From a virus, in the IMG/VR virus record IMGVR_UViG_3300042430_002694, positions 207,161-271,160 of that record: DNA of 64,000 nt. One strand, given 5' to 3'. The notes under the pieces are model-generated. The model did not search any database. It was not told the DNA's origin and saw nothing but the letters and a program-made list of their open reading frames with translations. Both the position numbers and the translations under genes were made by a program. Shown one piece after another: positions 20,490-28,800 of this stretch; position 1 is the first letter of the stretch; each line of letters begins with the position of its first letter.

Positions 20490-21692
20490 ATGGAAAATCA
20501 AAACAGCGTATGTTACATTGGAAAAGTAACAGAAATCAAGGCAATCGAAGGAGCTGACAATATTGAGTTAGCGATCATCGGTGGATGGAATTGTATTACT
20601 AAAAAAGGACTACACAAGGCGGACGAATTTGTTATCATTGCAACAACTGATGCAGTTATTCCGGAAGAGTTATCCGAAAAATTGGGAGTAACCGGTTACC
20701 TGCGTAAGGGCAATCGAGTTAGAACAGTTAAGTTGAGAGGAGTTTACAGTGAGTGTCTAATCATTCCGCTTAATGTGCTTGAAGGTTCAGAAGAAATGAA
20801 GATCGGAGTTAGTAAACAGCCTTGGGGCGATCAATTACAGTTGGGCCCTTATGACGATGCACTCGTTATTGAAGAAGGAGTTGACGTTAGTGAGATGCTT
20901 GGAATTTTCAAGTACGAACCGCCAGTTAGACAGGTCCAACTTGCTTCAGGTAAAAAGGTTCGTTATCAAGACAATCCAAACTTTCATGTCTACTACAAGT
21001 TTCCTAACTTGAAAAATGTTAGTGGAATGTTTACTGAAGAGGATATTGTGCAAATCACGCGTAAGATCCACGGTACGAATGCACGATACGGTATAGTTAA
21101 GAAGAATCGCTTGTCCTTCATGGATAGGATTAAAAAATTCTTTGGATTCGCCGGAGAGCTCTTTGAGTACGAGTACGTTTATGGATCTCATAATGTCGAG
21201 AAGGGTTCTGATTCTCAAGGGTTCTATTCAACTGATGTCTGGAGAACAATTGCCGAGAAGTACGATATCAAGAACAGGTTGCTTACCTTAGCAAAAACTA
21301 AAAATAGGATTGGTGAACTTGGAGCTGGTATTGTAATTTACGGAGAAATTTACGGTGCAGGTATTCAAAAGAATTACGAGTACGGTCTGACTGATATTGA
21401 ATTCGTTGGATTCGATGCCACAGTAAACGGCAAATACGAGTCCACTATTTACACTGAATTCCTTTTCAAAGAAGCGCTAGAGTTACCTCACGTTGGAGTC
21501 CTATACACAGGACCGTGGTCACAAGAGACACAAGACCAGTTCGTCTTTGGTAATATGATCAAAGGAACTAAGGTGCCGCATGAAGGCATTGTTATTAAGC
21601 ACATAAGCGGTGAGCGTAATCGAGTAGCAAAGGTAATTAATCCAGACTATTTGATTTACGGAGAAAAGCACGATATTGGAGACTCACATTAA
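20490..21692 (+). CDS. RNA ligase, Rnl5 (DraRnl)-like
   Basis: A 400-residue ligase. The N-terminal part (about 1-150) looks like the OB-type domain typical of Deinococcus RNA ligase relatives. The nucleotidyltransferase domain follows, with motif I RKIHGTNARYG (Lys near 191), YGEIYGAGIQ as motif III/IIIa and EGIVIKH as motif IV. It joins 3'-OH to 5'-phosphate RNA ends after self-adenylylation. Next to a CCA enzyme and a cyclic-phosphate protein, repair of cleaved tRNAs is the likely job. Confidence 0.82.
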   Translation: MENQNSVCYIGKVTEIKAIEGADNIELAIIGGWNCITKKGLHKADEFVIIATTDAVIPEELSEKLGVTGYLRKGNRVRTVKLRGVYSECLIIPLNVLEGSEEMKIGVSKQPWGDQLQLGPYDDALVIEEGVDVSEMLGIFKYEPPVRQVQLASGKKVRYQDNPNFHVYYKFPNLKNVSGMFTEEDIVQITRKIHGTNARYGIVKKNRLSFMDRIKKFFGFAGELFEYEYVYGSHNVEKGSDSQGFYSTDVWRTIAEKYDIKNRLLTLAKTKNRIGELGAGIVIYGEIYGAGIQKNYEYGLTDIEFVGFDATVNGKYESTIYTEFLFKEALELPHVGVLYTGPWSQETQDQFVFGNMIKGTKVPHEGIVIKHISGERNRVAKVINPDYLIYGEKHDIGDSH

Positions 21693-21706
21693 TAAAACAA
21701 ATACAA

Positions 21707-22180
21707 ATGGAAGAAGAAAAATTACCGATCAGAATCTATTTAGATGACGTTCGAACACCAATTGAACAGGACTGGATAGTTGTTAGATCATACCAGGAGT
21801 TCAAGGACAAGGTGATGGAAATTGGATTAAAGAACATTCACATGATCTCATTGGATCACGACTTGGGTGACTCAGCTATGTCAGAGTACTTCACGAATGT
21901 AAGTCCTAACTATAAGCTAGACTACACGAACATTACTGAAAAAACTGGAATGGATTGCACTAAGTGGTTGGTGAATCAGTTCTACGACGAGAATCCAAAG
22001 AGAATTGAGATGAGTCGTTTCGATAAGCGTAATGTGCCGATTCGGTTTCCAGCAGTCTACGTACACTCAGCGAATCCAATTGGATCAGCGAACATGATGG
22101 GTTACATTAATAACTTCTTCATGAATGAGGGAGAACCTCAAAACTGCGTGAGAGTTCAGATACCTCACACGGTAATGTAA
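21707..22180 (+). CDS. Cyclic-phosphate-processing receiver-type protein (cREC-like)
   Basis: A 157-residue protein with IYLDDVRTP near the N-terminus, SLDHDLGD at about 45-52, and a C-terminal VHSANPIGSANMMGYI. This is the pattern of the small receiver-like domain predicted to process cyclic phosphates at RNA ends and found with RNA-repair enzymes. Directly following an RNA ligase gene, it would open 2',3'-cyclic phosphates left by anticodon nucleases. The enzymatic role of the family is a prediction. Confidence 0.7.
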   Translation: MEEEKLPIRIYLDDVRTPIEQDWIVVRSYQEFKDKVMEIGLKNIHMISLDHDLGDSAMSEYFTNVSPNYKLDYTNITEKTGMDCTKWLVNQFYDENPKRIEMSRFDKRNVPIRFPAVYVHSANPIGSANMMGYINNFFMNEGEPQNCVRVQIPHTVM

Positions 22181-22201
22181 TTATTAAAAATAGATTAACT
22201 A

Positions 22202-22744
22202 ATGAAAGTTGTACAAGAATTTCCTAACGGGCTTATATCAGTTTATCCATCCGTGTTTGGCGATGAAAGAGGATTTTTTCTAGAATCGTTTAATCAGCTG
22301 AAATATTCTGAATTTCTTAATGAGCATTCATTTGTTCAGGATAATTTATCTAGATCCAAAAAAGGAGTCCTTCGTGGATTGCATTTTCAAGCTCCACCGT
22401 TTGATCAAGGAAAATTGGTTCAGGTAATTACAGGAAGCGTGTTGGATGTTGCGGTAGATATTCGTCGAGACTCTCCAAGCTACGGTAAATCCTTTCAAGT
22501 TGTATTAAATACGACTGATCGCAATCAACTTTGGATTCCACCAGGCTTTGCGCATGGCTTCGTTAGCCTAGAAGACGACACTATTTTTTCCTATAAATGC
22601 ACAAACGGTTATTCAAAAGAACATGAAGGCTGTATATTATGGAATGATGCGGACTTAGCGATTGATTGGGAAATTGAAAATCCTATCATTTCGGATAAAG
22701 ATCAATTGGGAACCCCGTTTAAAGAGTTAATCAGCCCATTCTAA
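22202..22744 (+). CDS. rfbC: dTDP-4-dehydrorhamnose 3,5-epimerase
   Basis: A 180-residue RmlC-type cupin: GDERGFFLESFN, VLRGLHFQAPP with the catalytic His near 63, VLDVAVDIRRDSPSYG and WIPPGFAHGFVSLED. It performs the third step of dTDP-rhamnose synthesis. Other pathway genes are absent here, so it may remodel host sugar pools or supply glycosylation of DNA or virions. An NDP-sugar epimerase lies at 41961. Confidence 0.88.
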   Translation: MKVVQEFPNGLISVYPSVFGDERGFFLESFNQLKYSEFLNEHSFVQDNLSRSKKGVLRGLHFQAPPFDQGKLVQVITGSVLDVAVDIRRDSPSYGKSFQVVLNTTDRNQLWIPPGFAHGFVSLEDDTIFSYKCTNGYSKEHEGCILWNDADLAIDWEIENPIISDKDQLGTPFKELISPF

Positions 22745-22798
22745 CGAGAATTGCTGAAAATAAAAAATGACCTCAGGAAATTATTAATAGTTATTGGG

Positions 22799-22804
22799 TA
22801 TAAT
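22799..22804 (+). promoter_or_regulatory. Early-type promoter of the Leu tRNA pair
   Basis: TTGGGTATAATAAC lies 33 bases before tRNA-Leu; there is no leader ORF or terminator between. Confidence 0.6.
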
Positions 22805-22836
22805 AACTTTATAACAAAACAAACGTTCTTTAAGTT

Positions 22837-22917
22837 GCCCTCTTGGCGGAATTGGTAGACGCGCTAGACTTAGGATCTAGTCTTAGGGTGAGAGTTCGAG
22901 TCTCTCAGAGGGTACCA
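22837..22917 (+). tRNA. tRNA-Leu(UAG), CCA encoded
   Basis: Acceptor GCCCTCT/AGAGGGT, Leu-type D-arm GCGGAATTGGTAGACGC, anticodon loop CTTAGGA, variable arm, T-loop TTCGAGT, CCA. Confidence 0.95.
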
Positions 22918-23069
22918 AACACATATCACAAATAAAAATGTGAGTTACTTTGAAATAGCCAATTATAAGCCAACATAAAGCCGTTGGGTACAGAAGGAGT
23001 AATTAACCGGAGTATAGGCAACAATTGTGACACTGTAACAAATACCCATTTGAGTGGTATGTTTTAAAT
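22918..23069 (+). ncRNA. Spacer with moderate RNA structure between Leu elements
   Basis: No ORF. CACAT/ATGTG (22920-22924/22938-22942) and a longer-range TGGGTA (22985-22990)/TACCCA (23043-23048) helix can form. Similar in style to the array 1 spacers but weaker. Confidence 0.35.
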
Positions 23070-23190
23070 AGTCAGGTGGCGGAATTGGTAGACGCTATGT
23101 GGTGCGGAACTCGCTTCGTTCACCACTCCCTTAGCGGGGAAAACAAAGGTAAGAGATGTGACCATGCAGGTTCGAATCCTGTCCTGACTA
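23070..23190 (+). other. Leu-type tRNA-like element with an inserted hairpin region
   Basis: Acceptor AGTCAGG/CCTGACT, Leu-type D-arm GCGGAATTGGTAGACGC and T-arm GCAGG-TTCGAAT-CCTGT are intact, but the element is 121 nt long. The middle has GTGGTG/CACCAC (23099-23126) and TCCC/GGGA stems instead of a readable anticodon arm. It may be an insertion in the anticodon region, or a tRNA-derived structural RNA. Confidence 0.55.
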
Positions 23191-23353
23191 CGATTGTTAA
23201 CACGCTTGCTTCGTGTTGAAATTGTCAGATAACGTGCAACGATAGTTTAAAGACTGTAGAAAAAGAAACACTGACTGGAAGGATTCTTATGGACGCATAA
23301 GAAGTAAAAGTCCACAACTAAACCTACTTACAATTGGCAAGGTAAATTGAATT
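23191..23353 (+). ncRNA. Structured RNA after the Leu-type element
   Basis: No ORF. AACACG/CGTGTT (23199-23217) and TTCTTATG-GACG-CATAAGAA (23284-23303) are clear hairpins; an intrinsic terminator follows. It is probably the 3' part of the tRNA transcript or a separate small RNA. Confidence 0.45.
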
Positions 23354-23384
23354 AAGGCGATCGATCTAACGGTCGCCTTTTTTA
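23354..23384 (+). terminator. Intrinsic terminator of the Leu tRNA unit
   Basis: AAGGCGA/TCGCCTT stem with a 12-nt loop, then TTTTTT. Confidence 0.85.
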
Positions 23385-23385
23385 G

Positions 23386-23391
23386 TATATT
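23386..23391 (+). promoter_or_regulatory. Early-type promoter giving a predicted leaderless mRNA
   Basis: TTTAGTATATT, six bases, then the ATG at 23398, directly in the terminator tail. Confidence 0.65.
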
Positions 23392-23397
23392 AGACTT

Positions 23398-24141
23398 ATG
23401 AAAGTACTACACAAACAGGAGAATTCAAAGCTTATTAATTATGAGTTGTATGAAATCGCTCCAAAGATTTATGCAGTCTTGGCAAAGGACTCTTTTGAGA
23501 GAGCGATGCTCTTTCTTAGAGCACAAGAGTATTATGAATCCCCTTTTCCTGAATTTAGAGGACAGGACTTTGATATTTTTGTCTACATGAATCGTTACCG
23601 AAAAGAGAGATCAGCTAACTATTTTAGTTACACAGCGGACTGGAGCGGATACAATGTTCCTAGCGAATCTCTTGAAGCCTGTATGCGAGGAGTTTATCAG
23701 TATCATACTGACATAACTTCGTACGATCATGAAATGACAGAGGTTGTGTCTATTATTAGACAGTACCAGAAAAAAGGTAAGTTCTATCTACTTGGAGTCG
23801 ATTCATTGGAATCAAGAGTAATGGATCATGAATTTGCTCACGGGCTATTCTATACAAATAAGGCGTATAAAACCGAGATGATGGAGTTAGTATTATCTTT
23901 AAAGCGAGATCTATACGAACAGCTTGAAAGCTACTTGATTCAAATCGGCTACACAAGCCACGTAATCGCGGATGAGATTCAGGCTTATATGGCGACAGGA
24001 TTAACGGCAACGATGGCAAAGACCAGAGGCTCAGTTACGGCAGCTAAGAAATTCGAAAAGATATTTAAGAAATACAAGAAACAATATGGCAAACACGATA
24101 ATATCAATAACCCTAAACGACAAGCAGCAGAAAAAGTTTGA
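23398..24141 (+). CDS. Metallopeptidase-like protein (HEFAH)
   Basis: A 247-residue protein with VMDHEFAHGLFYTN (zincin HExxH at about 143-147) and a later ADEIQAYMATG whose Glu could be the third ligand. The C-terminus is basic (KKFEKIFKKYKKQYGK). No signal peptide. This is the second HExxH protein in the window after 842. Substrate unknown. Confidence 0.6.
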   Translation: MKVLHKQENSKLINYELYEIAPKIYAVLAKDSFERAMLFLRAQEYYESPFPEFRGQDFDIFVYMNRYRKERSANYFSYTADWSGYNVPSESLEACMRGVYQYHTDITSYDHEMTEVVSIIRQYQKKGKFYLLGVDSLESRVMDHEFAHGLFYTNKAYKTEMMELVLSLKRDLYEQLESYLIQIGYTSHVIADEIQAYMATGLTATMAKTRGSVTAAKKFEKIFKKYKKQYGKHDNINNPKRQAAEKV

Positions 24142-24292
24142 TGCTTGGGGTAAGCACCTAAAAGCCCTGTTTGGCGAATGGGGAAACTTAACCTGGACAG
24201 TATCATCATGTGGAATCGGAGACACAATCACTGTCACTAGCAGCAATGCACCAAAACATCCATTAGACTTAACTGATGTCGGTAGCTGGTAA
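24086..24292 (+). CDS. Small protein of unknown function
   Basis: A 68-residue protein starting inside the 3' end of the metallopeptidase gene (56-base overlap) in another frame. It has a helical start and a WTVSSCGIGDTITVTSSNAP beta segment. The long overlap makes it less certain. Confidence 0.45.
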   Translation: MANTIISITLNDKQQKKFDAWGKHLKALFGEWGNLTWTVSSCGIGDTITVTSSNAPKHPLDLTDVGSW

Positions 24293-24584
24293 GGAACGTT
24301 GCGACTGCGGAAAGATCGCAACTTGGTGTTACGGGCCAGGTTATAGAGATGGAGGTAATCCAAATTCATGTGATGATTGTGTCTCTCGTGGATGTGATTG
24401 TAATCACAATTACGTTAGTGTAAACTCGTATCATCCACCACTAGACTCACCTAATTTACCGGAAGGCGAAGAGGGAGTTGACTGGAAGTGGATTAAAGCT
24501 GATAAAGTTTGGTGCTGGATTGATGAGCGCGGTAGAGAATATCCATGCTGTGAGTACGACTACATAATAGGATCAGAAGATTAA
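24276..24584 (+). CDS. Cysteine-rich small protein
   Basis: A 102-residue protein with ten Cys, including CDCG, CDDC and CDC clusters in the first 45 residues, then WKWIKADKVWCWIDERGREYPCCEYD. It probably binds zinc. It overlaps the preceding gene by 17 bases. Function unknown. Confidence 0.55.
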   Translation: MSVAGKERCDCGKIATWCYGPGYRDGGNPNSCDDCVSRGCDCNHNYVSVNSYHPPLDSPNLPEGEEGVDWKWIKADKVWCWIDERGREYPCCEYDYIIGSED

Positions 24585-24595
24585 TTAAACGAAAT

Positions 24596-24976
24596 ATGAG
24601 AATAGCAGTAATTGCACACGATAATAAAAAGGCGGACATGGTGGCATTCATCATGAAGCGTCTTGATTTTTTTAAGCAGCACGAGGTTGTTGCAACTGGT
24701 ACGACCGGTACTCACATTGAGCATGCAGGTCTTGAGGTCGACCGAATGAAGTCTGGACCGCAAGGCGGAGACGCTCAGATCGCAGCAGAGTTAGTCAACG
24801 GTAAAATAGATGGAGTTATCTTCTTTATTGATCCATTAACTGCACATCCGCATGAAGTTGACGTTCAAATGTTACTTAGATTGTGTAATGTGTATAATAT
24901 TCCTATTGCAACGAACTATTCGACTGCAAGCTTGTTGATACAGGCAGTTTCTTCTAAAAATAACAACGATAAATGA
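24596..24976 (+). CDS. mgsA: Methylglyoxal synthase
   Basis: A 126-residue MgsA: AHDNKK at residues 8-13, ATGTTG, the phosphate-binding SGPQGGDAQIAA and DPLTAHPHEVD. It covers most of the family's usual 130-150 residues. It converts dihydroxyacetone phosphate to methylglyoxal and phosphate, bypassing lower glycolysis and releasing phosphate. In a phage it may raise free phosphate for nucleotide synthesis or weaken host metabolism. It overlaps the helicase gene by four bases. Confidence 0.85.
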   Translation: MRIAVIAHDNKKADMVAFIMKRLDFFKQHEVVATGTTGTHIEHAGLEVDRMKSGPQGGDAQIAAELVNGKIDGVIFFIDPLTAHPHEVDVQMLLRLCNVYNIPIATNYSTASLLIQAVSSKNNNDK

Positions 24977-26709
24977 GTAAACTCACACGGGACTTTGAAG
25001 AGTTCATAAAAGGTAAACATCCGAGCATTGAGTTTAGACCTCAGCAAAAAGAAGCGATAATCGATATTATTTCAGCATACGAAGAAGACCATAATGGAAT
25101 TTATCTACTTGATGCGCCGACTGGATCAGGCAAGTCAGTTATCGCAATGTTATTTGCTGATTTTCTTGCATTTAAGGGAAATCGCGGCTATATCTTAGCA
25201 TCTGACCTCTCTCTTCATGAACAATACGTCAAAGATTTTAAAAAGTTGCAGGTATGGAATTGGGGTAATATAAAAGGTGTTGATAACTACCGATGCGTTG
25301 TGAACGACGAGAAATTTTCAGTCGGTGAGTGCAAGAGTAAAGGAACCTCTTATGAAAAGGCTGAATCTCTTCCGTGTTTCAAACAATGTGGCTACTTGAC
25401 CTCAAGAAAAAAGGCAATCAAGTCGCCAGTCTCTCTGTTAACCTATCCATACGCCCTGATTCAACGAAATTACGTTGAGCAAAATCAGCAAGGCAACGGT
25501 AAGGGCTCCCCATTTCCACAAAGAGATTTTGTAGTATGCGATGAGGCCCATAAGCTACTTGATATTGTACAGAGCCATTTCAGTCCAATCGTTTCGCATG
25601 AAATTGTTAAAAAGACTGAGAGCTTAATTGAAAGCACCGGCGATATTGGCCAAAAGATACCACAAGTGGACACTGAACGATTAGCAAAAGTGATTGATAT
25701 GATTTACGAACAGGAGGATCATGGCAACTTGCTTAAATTACTTAAGGAGGTTACTAGACTCTTGAGCATTGCAGTTCAGGCAACCTCTTCGCTTAGAGAA
25801 AATGCATCAATTGAATTTTTAGAGGGCAGCATTCCATCCGAATGGTTGGCTGTCTTTGGCATGGCGGACTGGTGTAAGGACGTTCACTGTAAACTAGAAG
25901 ACTATTGTAAAATCATTGAACAAGTAGGTCTTGAGAAGCTCGTAAAGAATCCTGGCGAAAAGTCAATCACATTCAACTGTATCGATGAGTACTACCTATT
26001 ACAGAAACACTTCTTTACGAAATTTGGATTCAAGTTACTGATGACTGCTACAATGGGCAGTCCCAGCGATTTCATGAGAAATCACGGAATCAAGAAGGCT
26101 AAGTACTTTAAGATTGAAAGTCATTTCAATTGGGAGAAGTCACCTATCATTTTCTATCCAGGTAAAAAAATGTCAACCAGATTCCTACAAGAGAATCTAC
26201 AATGGGCAATTGATTCAGTAACCAGAATAGTCAGGGAGAACTCTGAGCACTCCGGAATCATTCATTCAGGTTCTTATGAATTGAATACTAAGATCTGGAC
26301 AGGTCTTCCCAAAGATGTTAAGAAACGCATTGTTCTCTATAAAGGATCTGAAGAGAAAGAGATCGCGCTAAAGATAATGAAGAAGAAGAAGGCAATGGTA
26401 CTGATGGGTCCATCTATTCTTGAAGGCTTGAACATGGTTGACGACCAGAGTAGATTCCAAATCTTCTTAAAGGTTCCGTACCCTCATCTCGGCGACAAGT
26501 ACGTTGCTGCTAAATTGGAATACAGCCAGCAATGGTACAATTGGAAGACCTCAATCGCTGTCCTGCAAGGAGTAGGCCGCTCAATACGTACACCTGAGGA
26601 TTGGGCGGTGACTCATCTACTTGATGGATGTTTCGCAGACCTAATGAAATCCGCAGGTGATCAATTCCCACCTGACTTCAAAGCGAGATTGCGAATAGAG
26701 TATAAATAA
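24973..26709 (+). CDS. SF2 helicase, XPD/DinG-like
   Basis: A 578-residue helic­ase: Q-motif-like FRPQQKEAI, Walker A APTGSGKS (about 48-55), DEAH box at about 190, and in the C-terminal part LMGPSILEGLNMVDDQ and LQGVGRSIR (motif VI). Four Cys between Walker A and the DEAH box (YRC, GEC, PCFKQC) are placed like the Fe-S ligands of XPD/DinG helicases. It should unwind DNA 5'-to-3'. Its stop overlaps a late promoter. Confidence 0.8.
   Translation: MSKLTRDFEEFIKGKHPSIEFRPQQKEAIIDIISAYEEDHNGIYLLDAPTGSGKSVIAMLFADFLAFKGNRGYILASDLSLHEQYVKDFKKLQVWNWGNIKGVDNYRCVVNDEKFSVGECKSKGTSYEKAESLPCFKQCGYLTSRKKAIKSPVSLLTYPYALIQRNYVEQNQQGNGKGSPFPQRDFVVCDEAHKLLDIVQSHFSPIVSHEIVKKTESLIESTGDIGQKIPQVDTERLAKVIDMIYEQEDHGNLLKLLKEVTRLLSIAVQATSSLRENASIEFLEGSIPSEWLAVFGMADWCKDVHCKLEDYCKIIEQVGLEKLVKNPGEKSITFNCIDEYYLLQKHFFTKFGFKLLMTATMGSPSDFMRNHGIKKAKYFKIESHFNWEKSPIIFYPGKKMSTRFLQENLQWAIDSVTRIVRENSEHSGIIHSGSYELNTKIWTGLPKDVKKRIVLYKGSEEKEIALKIMKKKKAMVLMGPSILEGLNMVDDQSRFQIFLKVPYPHLGDKYVAAKLEYSQQWYNWKTSIAVLQGVGRSIRTPEDWAVTHLLDGCFADLMKSAGDQFPPDFKARLRIEYK
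26702..26709 (+). promoter_or_regulatory. T4-type late promoter, predicted leaderless
   Basis: TATAAATA, five bases (ACTCT), then the ATG at 26714. In T4, transcription starts at about this distance from TATAAATA. Confidence 0.7.
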
Positions 26710-26713
26710 CTCT

Positions 26714-27298
26714 ATGAAACACCTTAAACTATACGAAGAATTTGATCTTGACAGATTCCTAGACAATCCAGAAAAGGAATTAGCTGATGACAATTCACCA
26801 GAGATCAATGTAGGAAATTACGTTGACTCATACCGAGGTAAAGGCCAAGTGCTTGATATCGATAGCGATTTTGCAAAAGTTGAATTACATAACTCAAAAG
26901 GCAATATTGTTAAAGTTCCAGTTTTTGCTCTAACTAAAATATCTCACGAAGACCTAACTTCAGCCAAGGTCGGAGATTCTCAAGCTGAACTTGCGGAGCT
27001 AGTGAGTCAGGCCAGACAGTACAATGATTACCTTGACTCAACTGAAGATTATGATAACGAAGATGAAGAGGATGGAGTTTACTCAGCAAGTCAGGTAAAT
27101 TTCGATACCCTACTAGCATATATTCAAGATACAACGATCGATGTTATCTCTATTAAAAATAACGATAGTGCATACGATACCTATTCAGAATATCACGAAC
27201 TGATTAATTTAGTCGGCTCAATCGCTGGAGCAATTCAGAGAGCAAGACCGGACTTAATGGATGAAGTTGATGCAGCACTAGACAATTTCCCAGGATAA
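26714..27298 (+). CDS. Acidic protein with capsid-targeting-like N-terminus
   Basis: A 194-residue acidic protein starting MKHLKLYEEFDLDRFL, a variant of the targeting motif. Residues about 33-80 (VGNYVDSYRGKGQVLDID, then KVELHNSKGNIVKVPVFAL) look like an SH3/KOW-type barrel. The C-terminal half is helical and acidic. It is coupled to the next gene by a 1-base overlap and follows a late promoter. Likely a packaged head protein; function unknown. Confidence 0.55.
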   Translation: MKHLKLYEEFDLDRFLDNPEKELADDNSPEINVGNYVDSYRGKGQVLDIDSDFAKVELHNSKGNIVKVPVFALTKISHEDLTSAKVGDSQAELAELVSQARQYNDYLDSTEDYDNEDEEDGVYSASQVNFDTLLAYIQDTTIDVISIKNNDSAYDTYSEYHELINLVGSIAGAIQRARPDLMDEVDAALDNFPG

Positions 27299-28629
27299 TG
27301 AGACTTAAACGATTTACACAATTCGTTAATGAAAATACTGATGATGCTGAAGAATTAGCAGCATTAGGTTTTAATTCAAAGATTGACACGGATGAAATTC
27401 AAGGATTAATGGCCGAATACAACCCAGAGGAGAAGACCGACACGACATTAGGTTTCGATTTGGGATTTGATATGACAGCTGATGATTTAGGACTTGATCC
27501 AGAAAGAGCAGAGGCTGCTGAATTAGATAGCGTGTTCCTTGTTCAGTACTATGTTGATTTCGACTTTGAGACAATGAAATCTAAAGTACAAGTGGCAGTC
27601 TTAAATTCTGGGATTGATTTTGACGGTGCAGGTAATGCGTATGAAGTTGATTTTAAACTGGATTCAGAAAATCACGATTCTCAAGGAATCGCTGATGAGT
27701 TAACTCAGATTTTGCAGCGAATTGAATACGAAGGCATGTTTGTAGACATGGCAGTCGATATAGTAAATGACATAATCGATAGACGTCTTGGAGAAGTATC
27801 AGAAAAGAAGAAACTTAAATGGCATGATTCTGATGAGCCTAACACAAAAGGAAAATTCATAATTGAGAACTTATCTGATGAAGAAGCTGCAGAACTAAGA
27901 GCAATGGGTTTTGGTGGAGTTGACACTGATGCAATCGCAGAACTAGTCAATGGAGCAACTGCAGAAGATCAAATCGTTATTGTTTCAGGCCAGTTCAATC
28001 AATCTATAGATGATTACGGAATAGATTCATCCGAATATCCGGATATAGAAAGAGACGTATGGACTGATTTTGAAGTCAGAATAAACTTTATCGATGAAAC
28101 TGTTAAGTCGTCAGTTAGTGTCGCACAAAAAGATATCGGACTTTACGAAGATGCTGAACTTGAAGACTATGAATGGTCTGACCTATTCCAAAATGGAGAT
28201 CCAGTTTCAATGAAGTCTAATGAGATAGCTGAAGATATTGAACTCTTTATGAGTGCCGTAACTGGTTTCGAAGACTCGCTTGGAATGTACGACAAAATTC
28301 AAGATCTTTTAAATAAGGCAATTGAGGAACAGTATCACAGATGGGATGACGAAGAAGATGATGAAGCTGATGAAGATGAAATTTCAGAAAAGAAAAAACT
28401 TAAATGGCACGATTCTGATGCACCTGATGCAAATGGAAAATTCAGAGACCTTGGAGTTAATAAATTAGCGGATTGGTTAATCAGAACAAGAGGTGGTAAC
28501 ATGCAAAAGATTACTGGATCGCTAAATCAACAAATTAATTTTAACAAGCGAAAAAATCCAAGTTATGCCAAGAAAATGGAGTCGACTCGGGAAGCAGTTA
28601 AAAGAAAATTAGCAAAAAGAAAAGAATAA
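27298..28629 (+). CDS. Repeat-containing protein with capsid-targeting-like N-terminus
   Basis: A 443-residue acidic protein beginning MRLKRFTQFVNENTDD. Two related domains follow, each opening with an LGF/MGF module (EELAALGF at 20-27, AAELRAMGFGGVDTDAI at about 198-214). The basic linker SEKKKLKWHDSD occurs after each (about 166 and 361) and may be a processing or binding site. The C-terminus is basic with NPSYAK as in the 5138 protein. Probably an abundant internal head or scaffold-core protein. Confidence 0.6.
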   Translation: MRLKRFTQFVNENTDDAEELAALGFNSKIDTDEIQGLMAEYNPEEKTDTTLGFDLGFDMTADDLGLDPERAEAAELDSVFLVQYYVDFDFETMKSKVQVAVLNSGIDFDGAGNAYEVDFKLDSENHDSQGIADELTQILQRIEYEGMFVDMAVDIVNDIIDRRLGEVSEKKKLKWHDSDEPNTKGKFIIENLSDEEAAELRAMGFGGVDTDAIAELVNGATAEDQIVIVSGQFNQSIDDYGIDSSEYPDIERDVWTDFEVRINFIDETVKSSVSVAQKDIGLYEDAELEDYEWSDLFQNGDPVSMKSNEIAEDIELFMSAVTGFEDSLGMYDKIQDLLNKAIEEQYHRWDDEEDDEADEDEISEKKKLKWHDSDAPDANGKFRDLGVNKLADWLIRTRGGNMQKITGSLNQQINFNKRKNPSYAKKMESTREAVKRKLAKRKE

Positions 28630-28654
28630 ATAAAACCAATTAGAAATATTGTAG

Positions 28655-28660
28655 TATATT
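28655..28660 (+). promoter_or_regulatory. Early-type promoter of tRNA array 2 leader
   Basis: GTAGTATATT, six bases, then the leader ATG at 28667; a leaderless leader-peptide mRNA is predicted. Confidence 0.65.
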
Positions 28661-28666
28661 ATTAAC

Positions 28667-28738
28667 ATGAAAACATTATCCTTACATTCACTTTGTTTAC
28701 GTTCGTTGAGATTAAGTCTCGATGTGTCTAGGCCGTGA
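28667..28738 (+). CDS. 23-codon putative attenuator leader peptide of tRNA array 2
   Basis: An ATG-started ORF of 23 codons directly after a promoter. Seventeen of its 23 residues are Leu (7), Ser (5), Arg (3), His and Cys, exactly the five amino acids carried by the tRNAs that follow (Cys, Ser, His, Leu, Leu, Ser, Arg, Arg). The five Ser codons are all different (TCC, TCA, TCG, AGT, TCT), the three Arg codons are different, and four Leu codons are sampled. Its last codons and stop overlap the antiterminator segment. This strongly suggests a tRNA-sensing leader. Translation is not demonstrated. Confidence 0.7.
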   Translation: MKTLSLHSLCLRSLRLSLDVSRP

Positions 28739-28796
28739 TGTAAGATAAGAAAACTTCTACTGAAAAGGCTTAGACTAACGTTTAAGCCTTTTTTGT
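28704..28796 (+). promoter_or_regulatory. Attenuator of tRNA array 2: pause hairpin, antiterminator, terminator
   Basis: Three competing helices: CGTTGAGA (28704-28711)/TCTCGATG (28717-28724) within the leader; GTCTAGGCC (28726-28734), over the last codons, with GGCTTAGAC (28767-28775), 9 bp with one G-U; and the terminator AAAAGGCTTA (28763-28772)/TAAGCCTTTT (28783-28792) followed by T-rich sequence. The antiterminator and terminator share 28767-28772, so they exclude each other. Confidence 0.65.
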
Positions 28797-28800
28797 TTTT

